From positions 1 to 38,587 of the forward strand of contig JADLHF010000125.1 of assembly GCA_020848935.1 (NCBI GenBank): a stretch of DNA of 38,587 nt, in the 5' to 3' direction. The notes under the pieces are model-generated. The model worked only from the letters and a program-made list of their open reading frames with translations, was not told the DNA's origin and did no database searches. Source of the stretch: Acetobacteraceae bacterium (GTDB taxonomy: Bacteria; Pseudomonadota; Alphaproteobacteria; Acetobacterales; Acetobacteraceae). Of this stretch, positions 31,303-38,451 are shown piece by piece. How positions within the stretch are numbered: position 1 is the first letter of the stretch; each line of letters starts with the position of its first letter. Made by a program: the position numbers and the translations under genes.

Positions 31303-31503
31303 CTACAATTGCTTTGCCAACCGGCGCGCCAGGACCCAGCCGATCAGGCCGCTGAGGGGGGCGGCCGGCATCAGGAGGAGCCAGCCGATATTGATGCCCT
31401 GGAGGACGAGGTTCAGGCCGATGCCGAGCAGGAGGCCGCCGATGAGGCCGCCGGTGACGCCGGCGGAGAGGCCGAGCCAGATGATGTCGCTGCGGGTGAT
31501 CAT
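31303..31503 (-). CDS. Small two-helix membrane protein, 66 residues
   Basis: A 66-residue inner-membrane protein. The first membrane helix lies at about 8-32 and is rich in Gly (LSAGVTGGLIGGLLLGIGLNL). The second is at 38-60 (GWLLLMPAAPLSGLIGWVLA), and the C-terminus is basic (RRLAKQL). The glycine-zipper-like first helix suggests helix packing or oligomerisation. Nothing in it indicates a catalytic role. The ribosome site is weak (CACCCCC before the ATG), so the start is set by the conserved-looking N-terminus MITRSDIIW. The frame upstream runs into the C-rich repeat. GC content is back to the genome level, which marks the right edge of the island near 31300. Confidence 0.6.
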   Translation of the reverse strand: MITRSDIIWLGLSAGVTGGLIGGLLLGIGLNLVLQGINIGWLLLMPAAPLSGLIGWVLARRLAKQL

Positions 31504-31574
31504 GGGGGTGAGGTTGGCCCGTGGCGGGGTGGGTTGGCAAGCCGGCGGGACGACGAAGGCGGGGGAGGGGGTGT

Positions 31575-31616
31575 CGGCCCCCCTCCGGCTCCCCCCGTGA
31601 AGGACGGGGGGAGAGA
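31575..31616. repeat. C-rich hairpin repeat, copy 2
   Basis: GGCCCCCCTCCGGCTCCCCC followed by a loop that differs from copy 1 and the paired GGGGGGAGAG arm. It is part of the 325-bp gene-free stretch before rpsD. Confidence 0.65.
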
Positions 31617-31624
31617 AGAAGGGG

Positions 31625-31646
31625 TTCTTTTTGTTCACAAAAAGAA
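31625..31646. repeat. T/A hairpin, identical 22-mer to the one after the patatin gene
   Basis: Ten-base arms around GTTCAC make a perfect hairpin; the 22 bases equal 27554-27575. It lies between the C-rich repeat and the rpsD promoter, upstream of both flanking genes. Confidence 0.7.
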
Positions 31647-31664
31647 TGCCTTGCCTTGGCTGAT

Positions 31665-31693
31665 TTGACTCCGGGGGGCCTCGCCCGTATATG
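31665..31693 (+). promoter_or_regulatory. Strong sigma-70 promoter of rpsD
   Basis: TTGACT (31665-31670), a 17-bp spacer and TATATG (31688-31693) match consensus closely. Transcription would start near 31700, about 130 bases before the rpsD ATG. It is the best promoter in the window. Confidence 0.75.
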
Positions 31694-31713
31694 CCCCGCA
31701 TTGCCGGGAACGT

Positions 31714-31759
31714 GGACGGGCCTTCGGGGCTTGCGCCCGTCCTTTTCGTTTGCAAAAGG
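31714..31759 (+). promoter_or_regulatory. Attenuator-like leader hairpins of rpsD
   Basis: GGACGGGC (31714-31721) pairs with GCCCGTCC (31735-31742), followed by TTTTCGTTT, an intrinsic-terminator layout only about 15 bases into the transcript. A second stem, CCTTTT (31741-31746) with AAAAGG (31754-31759), overlaps the first stem's end and hides the T-run. The two cannot form together, as in attenuation. Control by S4 binding is a reasonable guess. Confidence 0.5.
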
Positions 31760-31828
31760 GCCTACCGGTGCAACAAGCCGCGTTCATGCTCACAAGGGCA
31801 GGGCGGCGCCTGGAAGAAGGGGTTGCGC

Positions 31829-32446
31829 ATGACCAAGCGCGCCGAAAGCAAGTACAAGATCAACCGCCGGTTGGGCGTGAATCTGTGGGGCCGGCCGAAG
31901 TCGCCGCTGAGCAAGCGCGACTATGGTCCCGGGCAGCATGGCCAGCGGCGCAAGGGCAAGCCGACGGATTTCGGCGTGCAGCTGATGGCCAAGCAGAAGC
32001 TCAAGGGCTATTACGGCAATATCGGCGAGAAGCAGTTCCGGAAGTATTATTTCGAAGCGGTGCGCCGCAAGGGCGATACCTCGGAGAACCTGATCGAGCT
32101 GCTGGAGCGCCGGCTGGATGCCGTGATCTACCGCATGAAGTTCGCGATCACGCCGTTCGCGTCGCGGCAGTTCATCAACCATGGGCATGTGACGGTGAAC
32201 GGCAAGAAGCTGAACATCCCGAGCTACCAGGTGAAGGACAACGACATCATCGAGGTGCGGGAGAAGTCCAAGCAACTGGCGATGGTGCTGGATGCCTCGC
32301 AGAGTGCCGAGCGGGACGTGCCGGAGTATATCGAGGTGGATCATCGCGCGATGAAGGGCCGCTTCACCCGCGCGCCGAAGCTGTCCGATGTGCCGTATCC
32401 CGTGCAGATGGAGCCGAACCTGGTGGTGGAGTTCTACTCGCGCTGA
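31829..32446 (+). CDS. rpsD: 30S ribosomal protein S4
   Basis: A 205-residue primary 16S rRNA-binding protein that starts small-subunit assembly. The N-terminus ([20 protein letters not shown]) is the cysteine-free, zinc-independent type. The core has [20 protein letters not shown], and the S4 RNA-binding domain covers about 95-160 ([34 protein letters not shown]). The length equals the alphaproteobacterial norm. AGAAGGGG precedes the ATG. The gene is monocistronic here, as is common in this class: its own promoter and leader are upstream and an intrinsic terminator follows at 32477. S4 represses its own synthesis in several bacteria. Confidence 0.98.
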   Translation: MTKRAESKYKINRRLGVNLWGRPKSPLSKRDYGPGQHGQRRKGKPTDFGVQLMAKQKLKGYYGNIGEKQFRKYYFEAVRRKGDTSENLIELLERRLDAVIYRMKFAITPFASRQFINHGHVTVNGKKLNIPSYQVKDNDIIEVREKSKQLAMVLDASQSAERDVPEYIEVDHRAMKGRFTRAPKLSDVPYPVQMEPNLVVEFYSR

Positions 32447-32476
32447 TTTCGCGCGCCGCCGTAGGCTGAGGATCGG

Positions 32477-32526
32477 GGGCTCGCCGGGTCTGCAGTGCAG
32501 GCCTGGCGGGCCCTTTGGTTTTTTGG
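32477..32526 (+). terminator. Intrinsic terminator of rpsD
   Basis: GGGCTCGCCGGG and CCTGGCGGGCCC form a nearly perfect stem around a small inner palindrome (CTGCAGTGCAG). TTTGGTTTTTT follows. It lies 30 bp after the rpsD stop. Confidence 0.8.
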
Positions 32527-32682
32527 GGATGGCGGCAGACGGCGGTTGAACGATGCCCTGCGGGGCGTTAGCGTGCTCGGCCAGACGCATTGCGTCGCAT
32601 GAACGCAAGGGGTCGACCATGCCAGCCGCGACTCGCACCGTTACTCGCCGCCAGCCGGCCGGTCCGGGTTAGCGCGCGGACC

Positions 32683-33774
32683 ATGACGGAACCGCTGGTA
32701 TCCTTCCGACACGTCGAGAAGACCTATGACGGGCGGGTCAACGTGGTGCAGGCGTTGAACCTGGATATCGCGCGCGGGGAGTTCCTGACGCTGCTGGGGC
32801 CGTCGGGGTCGGGGAAGACCACGACGCTGATGATGCTGGCGGGGTTCGAGGCGCCGACGGCGGGGGAGATTTTTCTTGCCGGACGGTCGCTGGCCAGCGT
32901 GCCGGCGCATAAGCGGTCGATGGGGATGGTGTTCCAGAACTATGCCCTTTTCCCGCATATGACGGTGGCGGAGAACCTCGCGTATCCGCTGCGCCGGCGG
33001 GGGATGGCGAAGGGGGCGATTGCCGAGGCGCTGGGCCGGGCGGTGGAGATGGTGAAGCTGGGCGGGCTGGAGGCGCGGTATCCGGCGCAGCTTTCCGGCG
33101 GGCAGCAGCAGCGGGTGGCGGTGGCCCGCGCGCTGATCTTCCAGCCCGACCTGGTGCTGATGGACGAGCCGCTGGGGGCGCTGGACAAGAATTTGCGCGA
33201 GCAGATGCAGCTGGAGTTGAAGCACCTGCATGCGCAGCTGGGCACGACGGTGGTCTATGTCACGCACGACCAGAGCGAGGCGTTGACCATGTCGGACCGG
33301 GTGGCGGTGTTCCATGAGGGGATGGTGCAGCAGCTCGACACGCCGGATGCGATGTACGAGCGGCCGGCCAACAGTTTCGTGGCCAACTTCATTGGCGAGA
33401 ACAATGCGCTGCCCGGCAAGGTCGAGGGGCGGGACGGGGATTTCTGCCGGGTTCGGCTGGAGACCGGGGAATTGGTGCGCGCGACGGCGGTGAACACGGC
33501 GGCTGATGGGCGCACGCTGGTGTCGATCCGCCCGGAGCGGCTGCGGCTATGGGCCGATGATGGGGCGGAGGCGGCCAACCGGATTGCCGCCAAGGTGGTG
33601 GAGACGATCTATTTCGGCGATCACATCCGCCTGCATGCCATGGCCGGTGCGGTGCCGCTGATGCTGAAGCTGCCGCTGGGCACGGCGGGTTTCGCGCCGG
33701 GGCAGGCGATCGCGCTGGCCTGCGCGCCGGGGCATTGCCGCGCGCTGGACCCTGCGCCCGACGCAGTGGCATGA
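32683..33774 (+). CDS. ABC transporter ATP-binding protein, PotA-type (set 2)
   Basis: A 363-residue ATPase. Walker A GPSGSGKTT (39-47), Q-loop VFQNYALFPHMT, signature LSGGQQQRVAVARAL from 137, Walker B LVLMDEPLGALD from 157 and the H-loop VTHDQ near 193 are all intact. The C-terminal part after 240 is the TOBE regulatory domain (NALPGKVEGRDGD, SIRPERLRL). It energises import of the ligand of the binding protein at 35892. As set 1 at 12.5 kb has no ATPase, this subunit may serve both. The stop overlaps the permease start as ATGA. I chose the ATG giving the canonical N-terminus MTEPLVSFRHVEKTYDG. The frame upstream has no ribosome site. It is the first gene of a four-gene operon. Confidence 0.95.
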   Translation: MTEPLVSFRHVEKTYDGRVNVVQALNLDIARGEFLTLLGPSGSGKTTTLMMLAGFEAPTAGEIFLAGRSLASVPAHKRSMGMVFQNYALFPHMTVAENLAYPLRRRGMAKGAIAEALGRAVEMVKLGGLEARYPAQLSGGQQQRVAVARALIFQPDLVLMDEPLGALDKNLREQMQLELKHLHAQLGTTVVYVTHDQSEALTMSDRVAVFHEGMVQQLDTPDAMYERPANSFVANFIGENNALPGKVEGRDGDFCRVRLETGELVRATAVNTAADGRTLVSIRPERLRLWADDGAEAANRIAAKVVETIYFGDHIRLHAMAGAVPLMLKLPLGTAGFAPGQAIALACAPGHCRALDPAPDAVA

Positions 33775-35015
33775 GCACGGCGGTGGCGGGCACGGCGGTG
33801 GCGGGCGCGGGCGATCTTGGCCGCAAGCTGGCGCGGGCGAACCGTGCCAAGCAGGTGACCGCGTTCGCGCTGCTGGCGCCGGCGCTGCTGCTGATGCTGC
33901 TGGCCTTCGTCTGGCCGATCGGCGCGCTGCTGACCAATGCGGTGCACGCGCCGGAATTCCGCGACGCGGTGCCGAAGCTCGCGGCATGGATGGAGGGCTG
34001 GGACGGCGAGGCGTTGCCCGATGAAGCCGGGTTCGCGCTGGTGGCCGAGGAGTTCGGCCGGGCGTTCCGCGACCGCAGCCTGCCGCGCGCCAGCACGCGG
34101 CTGAACTACGAGCGCGGCGGCATGCGCAGCCTGGCGATGAAGACCGGGCGGGGTGCGCCGCGGCTGGCGGCACCCTATCGCGAGTCGCTGGTGGCGCTCG
34201 ATCCGGCCTGGGGCGACATTGCCACCTGGCGCGCGATTGCCAATGCCAGCACCTGGCTGACGCCGCGCTTCGTGCTCCAGGCGCTGGACCTGCAGCGCGT
34301 GCCCGGCGGCGGCATCCAGGCGGTGCCGCCGGAGAACCGGGTCTATCTCGACCGGCTGCAGGTGACATTCACGATCAGTATCGTGGTGACGCTGGTCTGT
34401 GCGGCGATCGGCTATCCGATGGCCTATGTGATGGCGATGGCCGGGCCGAACCGGGGGCGGCTGCTGTTCCTGCTGGTGCTGCTGCCGTTCTGGATCTCGC
34501 TGCTGGTGCGCACGGCAGCCTGGGTGGTGCTGTTGCAGAAGGAGGGCATCGTGAACGGCGCGCTGCTGGCGCTGGGGATCATCGACGAGCCGCAGCAGCT
34601 GATCTTCAACCGCTTCGGCGTGTATGTTGCGATGGTGCACATCCTGCTGCCGTTCCTGGTGCTGCCGCTGTACAGCGTGATGAAGAGCATCCCGCGCGAC
34701 CATGTGCGCGCGGCCGCCTCGCTCGGGGCCACGCCGGCCAGCGCGTTCGTGACGGTGTATTTCCCGCAGACCGTGCCGGGGCTGGGGGCCGGGTGCCTGC
34801 TGGTGTTCATCCTGTCGATCGGCTTCTACATCACCCCGGCCCTGGTTGGCGGCAGCCGCGACCAGATGCTGTCGAGCCTGATCGCCGAGAACGCGCTGGG
34901 CACTGCCAACTGGGGGCTGGCGAGTGCCCTGGCGCTGGTGCTGCTGTGCTGCGTGGCGGTGGTGTATCCGGTGTTCGGGCGCTATGCCGGCGCCAAGAAC
35001 CTGCGGCTGGGCTAG
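33771..35015 (+). CDS. ABC transporter permease, PotB-type with long periplasmic insertion (set 2)
   Basis: A 414-residue membrane protein. A basic N-terminal 23 residues precede the first membrane segment (about 24-47). An insertion of about 150 residues follows, with alignable blocks to the set 1 permease: RDAVPKLAAWMEGWDGEALPDE, STRLNYERGGMRSL, and APYRESLVALDPAWGD. The permease core starts near 197, and the EAA-type loop is RAAASLGATPASAFVTVYFPQ. The start ATG overlaps the ATPase stop (ATGA). Ordinary PotB proteins are about 280-300 residues, so the insertion defines this subfamily and may contact the binding protein. The PotC-type partner starts one base after its stop. Confidence 0.93.
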   Translation: MSTAVAGTAVAGAGDLGRKLARANRAKQVTAFALLAPALLLMLLAFVWPIGALLTNAVHAPEFRDAVPKLAAWMEGWDGEALPDEAGFALVAEEFGRAFRDRSLPRASTRLNYERGGMRSLAMKTGRGAPRLAAPYRESLVALDPAWGDIATWRAIANASTWLTPRFVLQALDLQRVPGGGIQAVPPENRVYLDRLQVTFTISIVVTLVCAAIGYPMAYVMAMAGPNRGRLLFLLVLLPFWISLLVRTAAWVVLLQKEGIVNGALLALGIIDEPQQLIFNRFGVYVAMVHILLPFLVLPLYSVMKSIPRDHVRAAASLGATPASAFVTVYFPQTVPGLGAGCLLVFILSIGFYITPALVGGSRDQMLSSLIAENALGTANWGLASALALVLLCCVAVVYPVFGRYAGAKNLRLG

Positions 35016-35016
35016 C

Positions 35017-35844
35017 ATGGCCAGTCCCCGCCCGTATCGCGGCCCGGCCGACCGGATTGGCGGCGGGCTGGTGCGCGCTGTTGCCGCGCTGGGCTTCGTG
35101 TTCATGCTGGCGCCGATCCTGGCGGTGATGCCGCTGTCGTTCAATGGCGGCAGCTACCTGAGCTATCCGTTGCAGGGCGTGTCCTGGCAGTGGTACGCGG
35201 CGGTGTTCGCCGCCCGACCGTGGATGCCGGCGCTGTGGAACAGTGTCACCATCGGCGCAGCGACCACCGTGCTGGCGACGGTGACCGGCACGCTGGCGGC
35301 CTATGGCCTCAGCTACACCGAGTTCCCCGGCAAGCGGGCGATCGGCGCGCTGCTGATCAGCCCGATGGTGGTGCCGATCGTGATCACTGCGCTGGCGGTG
35401 TACCTGGCGTTCGCGCCGTTCGGGCTGGTGAATTCCTTCACCGGCCTGGTGCTGGCGCATACCGTGCTGGCGGTGCCGTTCGTGGTGATCACGGTGACCG
35501 CCACCCTGCACGGGTTCGACCGTACCATGGTGCGCGCGGCGGCCAGCCTCGGCGCGCCGCCGCTGGTTGCCTTCGCCACCGTGACGCTGCCGTTGACCGC
35601 GCCGGGCATCCTGTCGGGCGCGGTGTTCGCTTTTGTCACTTCGTTCGACGACGTGGTGGTGGCGTTGTTCCTCGCCGGTCCCGAACAGTTCACCGTGCCG
35701 CGGCGCATGTTCAACGCGCTGCGCGACAAGCTTGACCCAAGCATTGTCGCCCTTGCGGTGTTCCTGGTGACCATCTCGATATTTCTGCTCGCCACCATCG
35801 AGCTCCTGCGCTGGCGGTCGGAACGCTTGCGCAGCCGGCCCTAA
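35017..35844 (+). CDS. ABC transporter permease, PotC-type (set 2)
   Basis: A 275-residue membrane protein with six predicted segments. APILAVMPLSFNGGSYLSYP near 27-46 and the EAA-loop RAAASLGAPPLVAFATVTLPLTAPG are PotC features. FVTSFDDVVVALFLAGPEQF is near identical in layout to the block in the set 1 permease. It starts one base after the preceding stop, so it is certainly cotranscribed. The last residues RWRSERLRSRP are strongly basic and face the cytosol. It is followed by the binding protein gene after 47 bp. Confidence 0.93.
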   Translation: MASPRPYRGPADRIGGGLVRAVAALGFVFMLAPILAVMPLSFNGGSYLSYPLQGVSWQWYAAVFAARPWMPALWNSVTIGAATTVLATVTGTLAAYGLSYTEFPGKRAIGALLISPMVVPIVITALAVYLAFAPFGLVNSFTGLVLAHTVLAVPFVVITVTATLHGFDRTMVRAAASLGAPPLVAFATVTLPLTAPGILSGAVFAFVTSFDDVVVALFLAGPEQFTVPRRMFNALRDKLDPSIVALAVFLVTISIFLLATIELLRWRSERLRSRP

Positions 35845-35891
35845 ACCTGAGAAACTGCCCGGCAATGAAACAACAACAGGGAGACTGAACG

Positions 35892-36941
35892 ATGCGATTG
35901 ATCGCAACATTCCTCGCCGCCGGCCTTGTGGCCTCGCTGGCCGCGCCGGCGGCCCAGGCGCGCGACTTCACCGTGGTCGGCTGGGGCGGCGCCGCCCAGG
36001 ACCGCCAGCGCGATCTGTATTTCGCGCCGTTTGCCAAGGAGCAGGGCATCGCCTTCAAGGAGGACACCTATCTCGGCGGCTGGGGCCAGTTCCAGGCGAT
36101 GGGCGAAACCGGCGAGGTGCCGTGGGATGTGGTGCAGGTTGAAACCGCCGAGATGATCCGCGGCTGTGAGGAAGGCATGTTCGCCCGCCTCGACTACAGC
36201 AAGCTGCCGCCGAAATCGGCGTTCATCGAGCATGCCACCACCGAATGCGGCGTCGGCACCATCGTCTGGTCGGTGCTGCTCGGCTACAACGCCGACCGGC
36301 TGAAGGGCAAGGAGCCCACCAGGATGACCGATTTCTGGGACACCGCGAAGTGGCCCGGCAAGCGCGCCATGCGCCAGGGGCCGAAGCTGAACCTGGAGAT
36401 CGCCCTGATGGCCGACGGCGTGGCGCCGAAGGATGTCTACAAGGTGCTGTCCACCAAGGAGGGCATCGACCGCGCCTTCGCCAAGCTCGACAAGATCAAG
36501 CCGCTGGTGCAGTGGTGGAAGGGCGGCGCCCAGGCCCCGGAATGGCTCGCCGCGGGCGACGTGGACCTGGCCATCGCCTATTCCGGGCGCATCGCCAATG
36601 CCAAGAACACCGGCATCAACCTCAAGCCGATCTGGGACAACACGATCTATGCCATCGACAGCTGGGTGATCCTGGCCAAGTCGAAGGAGATCGCGATGGG
36701 CCACAAGTTCATCACCTTCGCCAGCGATGCCGCGCGCCAAGTGGAGAGCGCCAAGCGCCTGCCGTATGGCCCGACAATGGTGGCCGCCACGCCGCTGTTG
36801 CCGGCCGACGTGCTGGCCAATATTCCGGCCGGCCCGAACCTGGCCACGGGGCTGTTCGGAGGCTCGGCCGAGGCCAACGCGTTCTGGGTCGATCGGCTGG
36901 AGGAGTTGACCGAGCGGTGGAATGCGTGGGTGGCGAAGTAG
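35892..36941 (+). CDS. ABC transporter periplasmic binding protein, PotD-type (set 2)
   Basis: A 349-residue protein. The signal peptide is at 1-23 and ends AAQA-RD. The mature start RDFTVVGWGGAAQDRQRD parallels that of the set 1 protein, as do [40 protein letters not shown] and the end ELTERWNAWVAK. GGGAGA lies seven bases before the ATG. It is the last gene of the complete set 2 operon (ATPase, permease, permease, binding protein). Conserved Trp and Asp residues in VPWDVVQVE and YSGR are candidates for ligand contact. A polyamine-like or other small organic ligand is likely; the sequence does not decide. A GC-rich repeat follows 22 bp after the stop. Confidence 0.93.
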   Translation: MRLIATFLAAGLVASLAAPAAQARDFTVVGWGGAAQDRQRDLYFAPFAKEQGIAFKEDTYLGGWGQFQAMGETGEVPWDVVQVETAEMIRGCEEGMFARLDYSKLPPKSAFIEHATTECGVGTIVWSVLLGYNADRLKGKEPTRMTDFWDTAKWPGKRAMRQGPKLNLEIALMADGVAPKDVYKVLSTKEGIDRAFAKLDKIKPLVQWWKGGAQAPEWLAAGDVDLAIAYSGRIANAKNTGINLKPIWDNTIYAIDSWVILAKSKEIAMGHKFITFASDAARQVESAKRLPYGPTMVAATPLLPADVLANIPAGPNLATGLFGGSAEANAFWVDRLEELTERWNAWVAK

Positions 36942-36963
36942 ACATAGGTATTAAGTGAAAGGA

Positions 36964-37010
36964 TGAGGGCTCTGCCCTCAACCCGCTGGGGGCAGAGGCC
37001 CCCAGACCCC
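36964..37010 (+). repeat. GC-rich two-hairpin intergenic repeat, copy C
   Basis: TGAGGGC-TCT-GCCCTCA, linker ACCCG, then CTGGGGGC-AGA-GGCCCCCAG and ACCCC. Just after it is a further palindromic GC block (37023-37060, CAGGGGG/CCCCCTG). Both fill the gap between the convergent binding protein and amidohydrolase genes. Confidence 0.75.
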
Positions 37011-37119
37011 ATCACTTAAGTGGATGGGGGTGCAGGGGGTTCGGCCCCCTGCTGGGGTGCCTCGCGGCGCGCCTCAGCGGCGCGACGGCGAAGCCCCTGG
37101 TTTTCCTTGTTGCCGGATT

Positions 37120-38319
37120 CTAGACCGCCAAACTCAATTCCTGCTGCACTAACGACACCCAGTAGGCGACGCCCAGCGGCGTGGTCTCGTCGTTGAAGTT
37201 GAAATGCGGCGTGTGCAGGCCTGGCGTGCGGCCGGTTTCGACGATGCCGTTGCCGATGAAGATGAAGGCGCCCGGCCGCTTCTCCAGCATGAAGGCGAAA
37301 TCCTCTCCTCCGGTCACCGGTGCGATATTGGCGTCCACCTTGCCTTCGCCGACGAGGGCTGCGGCCGCGGCGGTGGCGACATCGGTATTGGTGTCGTGGT
37401 TGACCAGCGTATGGGTGCCCCAGCGCAGCGTGACCTCGGCGGTGCAGCCATTGGCCGTGGCCAGCGCCTGGGCCAGGCTTGCCATCTTGCTGTCGATGAT
37501 CTGCTGCACTTTGGTGTTGAAGCAGCGCATCGTGCCGGTGATCTCGATCTCGGCCGGCATCACGTTGGAGGATTGGTTGGAGCCGCCGTGGATCGAGCCG
37601 ACGCTGACCACCGCGGCTTCCAGTGGCGCGACACTGCGGCTGACGATGGTCTGGATCGCCTGGATATACTGCGCGGTGACGATGGTGACGTCGGTGGCCA
37701 GATGCGGGGTGGCGCCGCCGTGGCCGCCGGTGCCCTTGAAGACCACGTTCCATCGCCCGCTGGCCGCCAGCAGCGGGCCCTTGCGCAGGGCGAACTGGCC
37801 GACCGCCAGGCCGGGCATGGTGTGCATGCCGTAGACGGCGTCGCAGGGAAAGCGCTCGAACAACCCGTCATTCAGCATCGCCATGGCACCGCCGCGGCCT
37901 TCCTCGGCGGGCTGGAAGATCAACTGCACGGTGCCGGCGAAGTCGCGGTGTTCGGCGAGGTAGCGCGCGGCGCCGAGCAGCATGGTGGTGTGGCCGTCAT
38001 GGCCGCAGGCGTGCATCACGCCGGGGTTGGTGGAGGCGTAGTCCAGTCCGGTTGCCTCGGGGATGGCCAGGGCGTCCATGTCGGCGCGCAGGCCGATCGC
38101 GCGCTGGCCGGGCAGGCGGCCGCGGATGGTGCCGACCACCCCGGTGTTGCCGACGCCTTCGGAGGTCTCGATGCCCCATTCGCGCAGCTTGGCGGCCACC
38201 AGGGCGGCGGTGCGCACTTCCTCCATGCCCATTTCGGGATGGGCGTGGATGTCGCGGCGGATGGCGGTGAGGTCGGCGTGAAAGGTGGCGATGGTGGCGC
38301 GCAGCGTGTCGATGGTCAT
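37120..38319 (-). CDS. M20-family amidohydrolase (hippurate hydrolase type)
   Basis: A 399-residue cytosolic metalloenzyme. GLRADMDALAI near 76, the metal-binding MHACGHDGHTTMLLG around 100-115, FQPAEEGRGGAMAML near 135, the dimerisation-domain sequence KGTGGHGGATPH, and the C-terminal GGEDFAFMLEKRPGAFIFIGNG are the M20D hallmarks, including the second metal's Glu-Glu. Such enzymes remove an acyl or amino-acid group from an amide (hippurate, indole-acetyl-amino acid, N-acetyl amino acids). The sequence does not say which. It is convergent with the ABC operon but separated by repeats. An upstream partial gene with its own terminator reads in the same direction, so this gene probably has a separate promoter in 38320-38390. 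Confidence 0.93.
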   Translation of the reverse strand: MTIDTLRATIATFHADLTAIRRDIHAHPEMGMEEVRTAALVAAKLREWGIETSEGVGNTGVVGTIRGRLPGQRAIGLRADMDALAIPEATGLDYASTNPGVMHACGHDGHTTMLLGAARYLAEHRDFAGTVQLIFQPAEEGRGGAMAMLNDGLFERFPCDAVYGMHTMPGLAVGQFALRKGPLLAASGRWNVVFKGTGGHGGATPHLATDVTIVTAQYIQAIQTIVSRSVAPLEAAVVSVGSIHGGSNQSSNVMPAEIEITGTMRCFNTKVQQIIDSKMASLAQALATANGCTAEVTLRWGTHTLVNHDTNTDVATAAAAALVGEGKVDANIAPVTGGEDFAFMLEKRPGAFIFIGNGIVETGRTPGLHTPHFNFNDETTPLGVAYWVSLVQQELSLAV

Positions 38320-38390
38320 GGCAGGTCCCCGGGGTTCGCAGCGGAGGCTACCGGGCTTGCCGGCCCGGGCAAAGCCCCGGCAACGGGCCG

Positions 38391-38427
38391 GAAACGCAAA
38401 CAGCAGGCTGGTGGGGCCAGCCTGCTG
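38391..38427 (-). terminator. Intrinsic terminator of the tandem-repeat gene
   Basis: CAGCAGGCTGG and CCAGCCTGCTG form a perfect 11-bp stem with a 5-base loop. On the minus strand TTTGCGTTT follows. It lies 24 bp after the stop at 38452, which supports that reading frame as the true one. Confidence 0.65.
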
Positions 38428-38451
38428 TCCGTGTTGCGGTGAGCGTCCGGT

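Noticed and set aside
31303-31503. GlsB/YeaQ-type stress protein
   Set aside because: It has two Gly-rich membrane helices but not the characteristic YeaQ sequence pattern; left as hypothetical.
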